Below, one piece after another: positions 19,358-27,955 of a DNA stretch of 64,000 nucleotides. The translations under genes and the position numbers were made by a program. Source of the DNA: [Flexibacter] sp. ATCC 35208 (GTDB lineage: Bacteria; Bacteroidota; Bacteroidia; Chitinophagales; Chitinophagaceae); contig NZ_MTKN01000002.1 of NCBI RefSeq assembly GCF_001975825.1, positions 124,001 to 188,000 on the forward strand. The letters run 5' to 3'. Within the stretch, counting starts at the first letter, position 1. Each line of letters starts with the position of its first letter. Below the pieces are notes generated by a model. It saw nothing but the letters and a program-made list of their open reading frames with translations, did not search any database and was not told the origin of the DNA.

Positions 19358-20269
19358 TCAATAAAAAAGTGCGTTAATACTGTCTCTGGTTGCTTTCTGC
19401 AAAGCGTAGAAGTCTACATCGTAAGCGGACTTGTAATAATTCACCACCATCGCTTCTTTCTGCCGCAGGGCAGCTACGGCCTGTGCCTGTGTAGTGCCGT
19501 TGTCGCTGGTCTTATCCTGTACGCTGTTTACAATCCTGTCAAATCCTTCTTTTCCTTCTATCAGCATAGTGGCGATCATCTCTACGAAATCCTCATTCTC
19601 ACTGCTCATGGCATACGGCGTCACAAAACCATCCTGGTGTGCGTCGGAATCGTAGATATTGTTCCAGTTAGCCGTATAGAGCCCTACACTGATCTTTTTA
19701 AACTCGGTTGGGTACATTATATTCTGGTGGAGAATATGCCCGAATTCGTGCTCTATTACGTGAAAGATCTGCTTCACATTGGCAGTATCACCTAATTGGT
19801 AGCCATCCATTTCTTTGGTACGAAATTCATTCAGTAGGTACATCACTACCTTACGACCACCTTCGGCAGTACCCAGGGTGATAGTACCGTTGTCATTCCA
19901 GCTGGCGCTGCCAGAGAGAATGAAAAATTTGGGAGAATACTTCTTGAAGAAAAGTTCTCCGGCATACTTTATATAATTATCTATCCATACTTTCATAATT
20001 GCCTGCATGGCAGGGATCACCACCTCTTCTTTAGGTGGTACCAGTGTTTTGGTCACATCAAATTCAAACTGGTCCCATTTGTACTTCACCTCTATGTTGT
20101 AAGGAACAGTGAGTGAATCATACAGCCATTTGTCTAAAGAATCCTCGACCCAGGTGTCGCCACCCAGGCCGGGGATGTCTTGCACACCACTTAGATCATC
20201 GTTTTCTTTTGAACAGGCTGCCAGTGCGATCACCAGCAGGAAGAAAAAGAGTGCGTTTAACGGTTTCAT
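19358..20269 (-). CDS. Substrate import-associated zinc metallohydrolase lipoprotein
   Basis: The 303-residue product has a lipobox (VIALAAC, Cys19) and a zinc-binding HEFGH motif at residues 174-178 within VIEHEFGHILHQN. Met and Glu residues follow, including SSENEDFVEMIATML (~residue 223), where the third ligand may lie. Size and layout match the putative zinc-binding metallopeptidase lipoproteins encoded with SusC/SusD pairs, thought to process peptide or protein substrates at the cell surface before import. It lies 22 bp downstream of susD. No proteolytic specificity can be read from the sequence. The HExxH and the lipoprotein signal are seen directly; the import role comes from the family and the operon. 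Confidence 0.84.
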   Translation of the reverse strand: MKPLNALFFFLLVIALAACSKENDDLSGVQDIPGLGGDTWVEDSLDKWLYDSLTVPYNIEVKYKWDQFEFDVTKTLVPPKEEVVIPAMQAIMKVWIDNYIKYAGELFFKKYSPKFFILSGSASWNDNGTITLGTAEGGRKVVMYLLNEFRTKEMDGYQLGDTANVKQIFHVIEHEFGHILHQNIMYPTEFKKISVGLYTANWNNIYDSDAHQDGFVTPYAMSSENEDFVEMIATMLIEGKEGFDRIVNSVQDKTSDNGTTQAQAVAALRQKEAMVVNYYKSAYDVDFYALQKATRDSINALFY

Positions 20270-20291
20270 ATATGCGAAATATTTTTGGTTG

Positions 20292-21743
20292 TTATCTGGG
20301 ATTCAAAGCGAGACCTGCTGTTTGGGCCGACAATGGCAATTGCAATACGCGGCGGTTATCACCGGCAATTATCGAAGTCTTGGCGCCATTGATATCATAG
20401 TGATTCACAGTGATACCGTACCTTTGTATATCAAACCAGCGATGTCCTTCCTGTATAAACTCCGCTCTCTTGAAACTAAGGATGGTGTTCAGCAGAGCAT
20501 TACTACTGCTGGAAGTACTATAGAAGGTCTCTGCCTTAGCAATGGTCACCGCATGCGTCGTAGCATCATAGTTCACAATGCGCTTGCTGGCGAAGAGGTT
20601 CAGATCATCCAGCACATCGTTCGTATTGCCTAAATAAAGATTGGCCTCTGCCCTGTTGAACAATACTTCTTCTGTTGTAAACAGCGGCACCATCACATAA
20701 GGATCACCAATAGTCGCATTCACAGATGCCTTCACGAAGTATTCTGTCAGCTTTGGTACAAAGTAGTCGCGTGTACCATAGTAATATATTGGATATGTAT
20801 AGCTACCACCTGTTACATTGCGCCCCAGCGCTACGGACTCTATGGCGTAGTCCATACCAAAGCGATACTGCGCTACATACCGGCCATACAGTGACTGCGT
20901 TTCTACAAGTAGCAGGTTGCATTTTTCAGTAGCCCGGGAATATGTTTCCCACAGCACGGATGGCGTCATCGTTCTGTAGGTGGTATTCCATGGACGCATG
21001 TAACTGGCCAGGTCATTGTTAGGGAAAGTCTTGTTGGCAAACTCCACCACCTTTGCATAATCTTTCTTAAACAGGTAGAACCTGGTTGCAAAGGCGTAAG
21101 CTGCTGATTTATTGAAATGGTAATGAGGAACGTCGTATTTTTCGTCGTTGATCAGCGGAATGCCAGCCAGTAAATCACGCTCAATCTTATCATACACATC
21201 GGCAACCGTGCCACGGTCATATTGTTTGAATACCACCGTTTCAGGCTCCGTTACATACGGGATACCCGGATCAGTAGCTGCTGTGGCAGCATTATAGAAT
21301 CTGGAGAAGAATGTCACCAGCATAAAGTGTGCATATGCTCTTGCTACCAGCGCCTCTCCTTTTTGCGCCTGGTACTGGGTGGTGTCAGTAGCGTTTTCAC
21401 ATGCCTTGAGTGCGTTGTTGCAGGCAGCAATAGCTTTGTAGCAGGCTGTCCAGTACCACTCAGGAGAATCTTGATTGATGTCGTTGACATCATTGAAGAA
21501 ATATGGATCTTCATTTGTCCTTTCTATCACCCCGGCCCCTTTGTCTGTTGCATTGTCAGACATCGCTTCACAAAACACGATATAGTTGGCCTGCGGATAC
21601 GCAGTGCCTAATAACTGAGATACCTTTTGCGGTGTATTTAACTCTGTCCAGGTACTATCAGGAGATTGGTCCAGATATTTACTGCAGCTACTCATAGCAA
21701 GCAGGCCCAGACTGATCAATGATACCCGTGTAAAATTTTTCAT
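20292..21743 (-). CDS. RagB/SusD family nutrient-binding outer-membrane lipoprotein
   Basis: The 483-residue product has a lipobox (GLLAMSSC, Cys ~20) followed by the SusD opening KYLDQSPDSTWTELNTPQKV. TPR-like helices with an ACNNALKACENA segment and a C-terminal RAEFIQEGHRWFDIQRYG block are also typical; the last is one of the best SusD signatures. SusD proteins form the lid over the SusC TonB-dependent barrel and bind glycans or peptides at the surface. The gene lies 16 bp after susC. With a zinc metallohydrolase downstream and no glycoside hydrolase in this operon, a peptide or protein-derived substrate is more likely than a glycan (inference). Confidence 0.93.
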   Translation of the reverse strand: MKNFTRVSLISLGLLAMSSCSKYLDQSPDSTWTELNTPQKVSQLLGTAYPQANYIVFCEAMSDNATDKGAGVIERTNEDPYFFNDVNDINQDSPEWYWTACYKAIAACNNALKACENATDTTQYQAQKGEALVARAYAHFMLVTFFSRFYNAATAATDPGIPYVTEPETVVFKQYDRGTVADVYDKIERDLLAGIPLINDEKYDVPHYHFNKSAAYAFATRFYLFKKDYAKVVEFANKTFPNNDLASYMRPWNTTYRTMTPSVLWETYSRATEKCNLLLVETQSLYGRYVAQYRFGMDYAIESVALGRNVTGGSYTYPIYYYGTRDYFVPKLTEYFVKASVNATIGDPYVMVPLFTTEEVLFNRAEANLYLGNTNDVLDDLNLFASKRIVNYDATTHAVTIAKAETFYSTSSSSNALLNTILSFKRAEFIQEGHRWFDIQRYGITVNHYDINGAKTSIIAGDNRRVLQLPLSAQTAGLALNPR

Positions 21744-21759
21744 GTTAGTCTTCTTCTTT

Positions 21760-24700
21760 TTAGAGTCCTACTTTTAATGAAAGTGTGAATTGCTTTTGGA
21801 TAGGTTGTGCTACACCACCCGTGTTGAAGAATTCAGGATCCTGTCCTCTCAGCTTACTGTCTGAATAAATCAGCCATGGATTGATGGCAGCACCTGTCAC
21901 TGACAGGTTTTTCAGCCCGGTCTTTCTGATCAGGTACTGTGGCAGCTGATACGTGAGGGATACTGTCTTCAGACGGATCATATCGCCTTTGGCCACTCTA
22001 TCGGTCGAATAGTTATAGTTGTTATAAGGATAAGTGCCGTAAATCACATTTTGCTCCAGTGCATCGAGTATAGAAGGTGTTCTTGTCACCGTCTCATCGC
22101 CCGGCATTACCCAACGGTCGTAAAACTCTTTAGGCATAGCATCCAGGTCAGAGTAGTTTGTCTTGAATGCAGGGTACAGACGGATCTTGTTGCCCCACTG
22201 GTAAGTGACAAATACATTCAGGGATAAATTCTTATAATGGAAAGTATTGGACAGACCACCGTTCGCCGGAGGATCTACCGGTCCCTCATATACGAGGTGG
22301 GAAGTATTCAGGTCCTGCAGGTATACATCCGCACTGATTTCACCGTTCTGGTTCAGAAAGCGGGGATAACCATTCTTTGGATCCAGCCCTTCGTATTTAA
22401 TAGAGAACAATCCTCTTACAGGGTATCCTTCTTTATTACCTCCTTCAGGCACCACCAGGTCAAAGATGGATGGGATGTTCTTTGCATTCGTGATCCTGTT
22501 GGTATTGTAGCCAAAGGTCACATTCGCTTTCCAGCCCCAGTCCTTTCTGCGGATCACATCACCTCCCACCATTATTTCAATACCTTTTGAATCCATATCT
22601 GCATAGTTGGCTGCTTTGTACAACTCACCACCGATACCGGATGTCTTGATCAGACTGATCAGGTCAAAGCTCTTTTTCCTGTATGCATCGATAGAGAAGT
22701 TGAGTCGTCTGGCGAAGAAGGTACCATCCAGACCAATGTTCGTTGTGTACATCTTTTCCCAGGTCAGGTCGTCATTCTGCAGGTGTGCAATCTTAATGAC
22801 AGATTCGACTTCATCGAGGTGGCCACGGTTGCTATTTACTGTCTGGTATACAATGTTGGAGTTGGTAGCAGGTCCCATACTGGCAGTGAGTCCATAACTT
22901 GCGCGTAGTGCGAGGTAATCTACCCAAGTAGCTGGTTTCATAAATGCTTCTTTATCGATGTTCCAGCTACCCGATATACTCCAGGTAGGTAACCAGCGGG
23001 CATTTTTAGAACGACCCAGTTTATTCGACCCATCGTAACGGGTAGTACCGGTCAGGTTATATTTCTCTTTGAAAGCATAGGTAGCAGTTGCATAAAATGC
23101 TGCAAAGCGATCGTAGTCCTGGCTCATACCATAGTAAGGGAAATTGCTTTCGATCGTTTGCTTCAGAATGCGCGGGTCTGTGAACGCCACACCACCGTTA
23201 TCATACTGGTAACCATAACCGGTGTTGGATGAGTTTTGTCTGTCAGCATACTTTACCTGCTGCCCTACCAGTACATTCAGGTTATGCCTGTCAGCCACAT
23301 TGAGGGAGTAGTTTAAGCTGTTACGGAAATCATAGTTTACCAGCAGGTCTTCTGTACGGTTGTAAAAACCACCATAAGGCAGTACCACTTGTGGCAATGC
23401 ATCAGGGTTGTCCGGGTCGCGATAGAGGAACTTGTTGTTCTCAGCAATGGTCGAGTTGCCATTTGCGCGATATGCATTCGCCATGTTACTGTTCTCAGTG
23501 ATCTGGTGTTCACGTGAAGACTTTACATAGCGCAGTGCGCCTACGAGTTCATAGCGAAGGTTCTTCGTGAGCTTCCAGGAAAAGTCGCCCTGAAGGCGCA
23601 AGTCCATCATGTTTATTTTGAGATAGTTGTTTTCAACCTCAGTCAGAATGTTGAACGGTGCAAAGTTTCTTCTGAAGTATTCTCTGTTACCGCTTTCATC
23701 AAAGGCTGTCAGCGTACGGCTGGTGTTCAGTGCATAGCTGAATGGGTTGATATCAAAGTCGCGGTCATACTGTCCTTCTACAGGGTTGCTGGTACGGCTC
23801 AGTGCACCGGGTGCTTTTTGCTGACGTACAGAGCCTAAGACAGAGAAGCCGGCCGTAACCTTGTCGGACAACTTATAGTTGTTCCTGAAGTTGAGTGTGT
23901 ACCGGCTTACTCTGTCGGCTACTGTCCAGCCGTTATCGTGATAATAGCTGGTGGAGAAATAGGACTGAGACTTATCTGTACCGGAGGAGATACTGAGGGA
24001 GTGTTCCTGAATAAAGCTGGTACGGAACAGGATGTTGAACCAGTCAGTATTGGCAGAAGCATATCTCAGCAGGAACTGCCTTTTCGCCTCCGGGGTGTTT
24101 TCTAATGGGAAGTTGCCATTATCATCCGCATTCAATTCCTCATACATCTTTCCATAGACCCCGTTATCACCACGGGAAAGAATATCTGAAGTCAGTGCGC
24201 CTTTGCGTTCCAGTTCTGCCAGTACCGACATTTGCTGGGCTGAGTTCATGATATTATAATTACCATAATTTGGTTTCAGCTGAGTACTGTAGTTACCGCT
24301 GTACATGATAGATGGTGTACCTATCTTCCCTTTTTTGGTAGTAATTACCACTACCCCGTTCATAGCGCGGGCGCCATAGAGTGCGGTGGCGGCGGCATCT
24401 TTCAGGATGTCGAAGCTCTCGATATCGTTGGGGTTCAGACCAGCGACAGAAGAACCCATCAGCGTAGTAGGGTCGCCACTGGAGAGCTGATCGTTGGAGA
24501 TATTGACCACATCTTCCAGTACCACACCGTCTACCACCCACAGTGGTTTGTTGTCACCATTGATAGAGGTTGCACCACGTACACGGATCTTTGGTGCAGA
24601 CCCGAATGTGCTGGATACGTTTTGAATAGACACACCGGCAACGCGGCCTTCCAGCATACGGCTCACATCGGGCATACCATCTATCCTGGCGTCGTCCATT

Positions 24701-25395
24701 TTAATACGGGTAGCAGCACCGGAAAACTTGCTCTTATCAATGTTCTGAAACCCTGTTACGACTACCTCCTGTAGTTTTGTTGTTTTCTCTTTCAGGAGCA
24801 CCGTCAGCAAATCACCACTAAAGGTGGCCATCGGGATCTCCTGTGGTTCATAGCCAGTGAGGTTGATAACCAGAACGGCATTTGCCGGAATACTTTTCAG
24901 CTCGAACACACCTTTGTCATTTGTAGTAGTCCCCCTGGTTGTCCCTTTGATCATCACTGCTACACCTGGCAGTGGTTCTCTGTTTGCGGTGAGCACCACA
25001 CCTTTAATGTCCTGTGTGCGGAAGGCCACAGAATGACCTGTGCTGGTTACGCTTGAATTAATCTTTTTGTCTGCCTGACGGATGATGATTCGATCATACA
25101 ATACGGTATACGACAGTGAATAAGGTTTTAATAATCTATTGAGGAGCGTTCCTACCTTTTCGTTATGAGCATTCACATCGACCTTGTCGATGGCTGTGAC
25201 AGAGTTGCCTGCGTATATAAAAGATACGTCGGCGAGATTCCCGATCTTGTCCAATGCTTCTTTTAACAGTACATCTTTTAACTCAAGGGATATTTTCTTT
25301 TCCAGTGCATCCTGTATACCAAAACCGGCAGCGTGTATAGATAACAGTAACGCCAACACGGTTAGTTGAAGGAATAGGGTCGCCTTTTTAAACAT
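21760..25395 (-). CDS. SusC/RagA TonB-linked outer-membrane transporter with STN domain
   Basis: The 1211-residue product starts with a signal peptide, then an STN (secretin/TonB short N-terminal) domain at ~30-115 (SLELKDVLLKEALDKIGNLA). That domain normally contacts a FecR anti-sigma factor in the periplasm. A carboxypeptidase-regulatory-like domain (~128-215: GVVLTANREPLPGVAVMIKG) and the plug (~225-350: VSRMLEGRVAGVSIQ, RVRGATSINGDNKPLWVVDG) follow, then a ~850-residue barrel. The terminal FTLSKVGL-like strand (QKQFTLSLKVGL) is an expected outer-membrane end. It heads a run of nine closely spaced genes. The STN domain and the nearby FecR and ECF sigma genes predict substrate-triggered induction. 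Confidence 0.93.
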   Translation of the reverse strand: MFKKATLFLQLTVLALLLSIHAAGFGIQDALEKKISLELKDVLLKEALDKIGNLADVSFIYAGNSVTAIDKVDVNAHNEKVGTLLNRLLKPYSLSYTVLYDRIIIRQADKKINSSVTSTGHSVAFRTQDIKGVVLTANREPLPGVAVMIKGTTRGTTTNDKGVFELKSIPANAVLVINLTGYEPQEIPMATFSGDLLTVLLKEKTTKLQEVVVTGFQNIDKSKFSGAATRIKMDDARIDGMPDVSRMLEGRVAGVSIQNVSSTFGSAPKIRVRGATSINGDNKPLWVVDGVVLEDVVNISNDQLSSGDPTTLMGSSVAGLNPNDIESFDILKDAAATALYGARAMNGVVVITTKKGKIGTPSIMYSGNYSTQLKPNYGNYNIMNSAQQMSVLAELERKGALTSDILSRGDNGVYGKMYEELNADDNGNFPLENTPEAKRQFLLRYASANTDWFNILFRTSFIQEHSLSISSGTDKSQSYFSTSYYHDNGWTVADRVSRYTLNFRNNYKLSDKVTAGFSVLGSVRQQKAPGALSRTSNPVEGQYDRDFDINPFSYALNTSRTLTAFDESGNREYFRRNFAPFNILTEVENNYLKINMMDLRLQGDFSWKLTKNLRYELVGALRYVKSSREHQITENSNMANAYRANGNSTIAENNKFLYRDPDNPDALPQVVLPYGGFYNRTEDLLVNYDFRNSLNYSLNVADRHNLNVLVGQQVKYADRQNSSNTGYGYQYDNGGVAFTDPRILKQTIESNFPYYGMSQDYDRFAAFYATATYAFKEKYNLTGTTRYDGSNKLGRSKNARWLPTWSISGSWNIDKEAFMKPATWVDYLALRASYGLTASMGPATNSNIVYQTVNSNRGHLDEVESVIKIAHLQNDDLTWEKMYTTNIGLDGTFFARRLNFSIDAYRKKSFDLISLIKTSGIGGELYKAANYADMDSKGIEIMVGGDVIRRKDWGWKANVTFGYNTNRITNAKNIPSIFDLVVPEGGNKEGYPVRGLFSIKYEGLDPKNGYPRFLNQNGEISADVYLQDLNTSHLVYEGPVDPPANGGLSNTFHYKNLSLNVFVTYQWGNKIRLYPAFKTNYSDLDAMPKEFYDRWVMPGDETVTRTPSILDALEQNVIYGTYPYNNYNYSTDRVAKGDMIRLKTVSLTYQLPQYLIRKTGLKNLSVTGAAINPWLIYSDSKLRGQDPEFFNTGGVAQPIQKQFTLSLKVGL

Positions 25396-25808
25396 TGATC
25401 ATAAATTGTTTTGTGCGTTTCAGGAAATAAAGTGCCCATTCCGGCTCTTGTGAAGCCAGGGCAATAGCGCACCTGCTGCGGTGCAGTCATAGTTTTTTAT
25501 GGATTAACCGATTTTTCGAAAATGGTTACCCGGACGGCGTGCGTTTAGATTTCGTCATGTTTTTGCGATTCATTTTGGTTGTTGCAATGTTTGCTTTTCA
25601 CAGTAAAATGGCTAACCTTGGTTGGGTATCACAGCGATTACAACAGGCCGATTGTAATCATGCAGTACAGGGTCCGGATGCCTTCCTGTAGCGGGATTGC
25701 GTACTAAACCCCGGTCAGGCATTCCTTCACAGTACAAAATGCTAGTCCTATCCTCTCATAAGGTTGTCTCGGTTAACTGCTTGTGTCTTTTTTTCCTACT
25801 TCTTTTTA
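25396..25808 (-). other. Gene-free leader between fecR and susC
   Basis: This 413-bp stretch shows no coding potential. It is the 5' region of susC and the 3' region of fecR. The only structures seen are small: an imperfect palindrome at about 25505-25526 (AACC-ATTTT on both sides of TCG) and a short GCACC/GGTGC hairpin at 25469-25484. No clear TAnnTTTG element or strong terminator was found. If the ECF sigma at 27034-27624 drives susC, its promoter should be here. Confidence 0.4.
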
Positions 25809-26807
25809 CTACTGGCAGCTACCTCCACTGATGTTGAATCCGTTTCCGGCGCTGTCTTTATTGATTCTGGCGTTCAACGATAAAGCTATTACGTTTAGGG
25901 CTTTCTCAGGTTCATCAATAGTATTGAAATCACCATAAAAGGCGCAATGCTGTAAGCGTTTGTCTACTGTAACATTAATATTGTAATACCTTTGCAGGTC
26001 GTTTACCACTTTTATGAGCTCAGTGCCGTCATATACGAATCGGCCCTGTTGCTTCTGTAAATAAAATCTCGCATCATCGGAAGCATCTGACATTTGCAGT
26101 TGGTCGGTAGTTTTGTTGTATACGGCCCTTTTATTGGCGGTGAGGATCACTTCCTGACCATCATTACGATTTCCATCTATAGCCTGTACCTGTACCATTC
26201 CTGTCAAAACCACCACTTTTGCTTCCCGGGCATCCCGGGCTTCAATATTAAAGGAAGTACCCAGTACCCGTGTATTTATTAATGAAGACGCGACGATGAA
26301 AGGATGTGCATTGTCGTGCTGTACATCGAACAGCGCCTCTCCTGACAATGCTACTTCGCGCTCCGCTTTACCATAATCTCCTTTATATTTCAATGAGGAC
26401 CGGGGTTCCAGGAGCACCTTTGATCCATCTGGCAACGTCACTTTCTTTCGTTGCTCTCCTGATAATACAATCAACTCCTTTACAGGCGGATGTGATACCT
26501 TGTAGTATCCTATTCCTGCCGCCAGTATCAACATGGCCGCTGCCGCTGCCCTCCACCATAGTCTTCTCACTATTGGTTGTGGCTTTACTGCGATCCGCTG
26601 ATGGATATTTTTCAATATCCTCTCAGAGTCCTCCCTGGCCAGTATTGGCTCGGCGGTAAACAGGTCCGCATTGTATTCCGCTGCGGCAAACTCCTGTAAT
26701 TCCGTAAGATCTTTTTCATTCAAATATTGCAGAAACCACACTCTGTCTTCCTGTGTCCAGTTCTTATTATGCAACAGATGTTTGAAGTATTCCTTCCTGT
26801 TCTGCAC
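25809..26807 (-). CDS. FecR family anti-sigma factor
   Basis: The 332-residue product has a cytoplasmic N-terminal part (1-80), one transmembrane segment (about 84-101: WWRAAAAAMLILAAGIGYY), a periplasmic FecR domain (~110-225, with VTLPDGSKVLLEPRSSLKY and GEALFDVQHDNAHPFIV) and a C-terminal DUF4974-like segment (FVYDGTELIKVVNDLQRYYNINV). It should hold the ECF sigma factor inactive until the STN domain of the SusC transporter signals substrate. It lies 226 bp downstream of the ECF sigma gene, with an intrinsic terminator in between, and 413 bp upstream of susC. The three functions are adjacent but not in one tight operon. Confidence 0.92.
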   Translation of the reverse strand: MQNRKEYFKHLLHNKNWTQEDRVWFLQYLNEKDLTELQEFAAAEYNADLFTAEPILAREDSERILKNIHQRIAVKPQPIVRRLWWRAAAAAMLILAAGIGYYKVSHPPVKELIVLSGEQRKKVTLPDGSKVLLEPRSSLKYKGDYGKAEREVALSGEALFDVQHDNAHPFIVASSLINTRVLGTSFNIEARDAREAKVVVLTGMVQVQAIDGNRNDGQEVILTANKRAVYNKTTDQLQMSDASDDARFYLQKQQGRFVYDGTELIKVVNDLQRYYNINVTVDKRLQHCAFYGDFNTIDEPEKALNVIALSLNARINKDSAGNGFNISGGSCQ

Positions 26808-26977
26808 TATTTTGATTGCTTATTTACACTAAATACGTGGAGGTGGTAAATGTGGGTGGGTGGTTTTTGAAAAAAATTTACATATTCTTAATACTAATAT
26901 GTTGGACACAAAGAATTGTGAAAAGATACAGTTGTAAATTGCAGATATTACGGTGTATTTTTATGCAGGTATATACG

Positions 26978-27010
26978 AAAAAAAACAGACCCTCCTGTAG
27001 AGAGGGCCTG
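26978..27010 (-). terminator. Intrinsic terminator after ECF sigma gene
   Basis: On the minus strand, 24 bp past the sigma stop, a 9-bp stem (CAGGCCCTC / GAGGGTCTG, one G-U) with a 7-nt loop is followed directly by eight T residues. It separates sigma from fecR. Confidence 0.8.
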
Positions 27011-27033
27011 ATCAAGATAGCTTAAAGGTTCTC

Positions 27034-27624
27034 CTAGTCGTGGTAATTCAGGAAAAGGAGGAATAACACTATGTATTTATGTTCTTTGTTTTTTTGAATA
27101 TAATCATTGAGTTTAGCCATTGCTACCGACAGATGTTCCTTCACCGTATTCCGGGAAATATTCATCTCTGCTGCTACTTCATCATATGTCTTCCCTTCCA
27201 GTTTACACATCGTCACAATTTTTCGCTTTTTGGGAGATAACTGTGCAATTGCTTCTTCGAGCAACTGATATTGCTCTTCATATACATTTTTATTATCCAG
27301 TCCCAGATCTTCTTCCGGATTTATATTATATAGTTCCTTGTGAATGGTTTGCTCGCGCAGCTTGCGCCTTACATAGTCTACCGATAAATTAAAACTGATT
27401 ACAAATAACCATCCGGCCACCGACTGGGTAGCATTAATTTCCTTTCTCTTCTCCCACAACTTGGTAAACACCTCCTGGAGAATATCCTCGGTACCAATTG
27501 GTTCCTTTACAAACTTGAAAATGTTACGGTACACCGCCTGGTGATATTTCCAGTACAGTGAATCAAATGCACTTACATCGTCCTGTTGTAACAATACTAC
27601 TAACTCGGCATCTTGTGTATTCAT
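27034..27624 (-). CDS. ECF RNA polymerase sigma-70 factor (FecI-like)
   Basis: The 196-residue product has sigma region 2 (~15-85: DVSAFDSLYWKYHQAVYRNI, then GTEDILQEVFTKLWEKRKEI) and region 4 (~125-180: LSPKKRKIVTMCKLEGKTYDEVAAEMNISRNTVKEHL, the helix-turn-helix). The size and the C-terminal KLNDYIQKNKEHK end are usual for Bacteroidota ECF sigmas paired with FecR. It is upstream of fecR and the SusC/SusD locus, so it probably transcribes that locus when FecR is relieved. An intrinsic terminator follows its stop, so fecR needs its own promoter or read-through. The assignment is secure; target promoters are not visible by eye. Confidence 0.93.
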   Translation of the reverse strand: MNTQDAELVVLLQQDDVSAFDSLYWKYHQAVYRNIFKFVKEPIGTEDILQEVFTKLWEKRKEINATQSVAGWLFVISFNLSVDYVRRKLREQTIHKELYNINPEEDLGLDNKNVYEEQYQLLEEAIAQLSPKKRKIVTMCKLEGKTYDEVAAEMNISRNTVKEHLSVAMAKLNDYIQKNKEHKYIVLFLLFLNYHD

Positions 27625-27834
27625 ATCACGACATTTATATAACCCGTATTTGTCTAATACAAGCTATATGGCTGTTTAAATGGGTCCGGGTTTCAATACA
27701 ATGGCTCCATCAATCCGAGAGATAAAATAGTAACATTTCTTTTTATTGTGCACTATTTTATAATAAAAAAATAAATTAAAACTAATTGAAATGTATTTAC
27801 CCTTGTAATATCGATGCAAAGTAATGTACGTATT
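27625..27834. other. Gene-free AT-rich spacer upstream of the ECF sigma gene
   Basis: The spacer lies between the ECF sigma start and the terminator of the depolymerase operon. It is AT-rich, with an A/T run near 27765-27780, and shows no ORF or convincing promoter consensus. The sigma gene promoter must be in here. Confidence 0.4.
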
Positions 27835-27877
27835 AAAAAGCAAAACCACCAGTTAACAAATGTAACCGGTGGTTTTG
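27835..27877 (-). terminator. Intrinsic terminator of the depolymerase operon
   Basis: The arms 27841-27855 and 27863-27877 form a 15-bp stem (one G-U) with a 7-nt loop. On the minus strand it is followed by GCTTTTTAA. It lies about 80 bp past the stop of the metzincin protease gene, the last gene of the operon. Confidence 0.8.
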
Positions 27878-27955
27878 CTATTGGCAGGGTTTGCTCGTCA
27901 CAACGCAGCCACGCTGCAACTGCATCCTATACCTTTCTTGCTTAGCAATTCATCA

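Noticed and set aside
26816..27025. A 69-codon plus-strand frame near fecR
   Set aside because: It covers the sigma terminator and the fecR leader and has no recognisable features.
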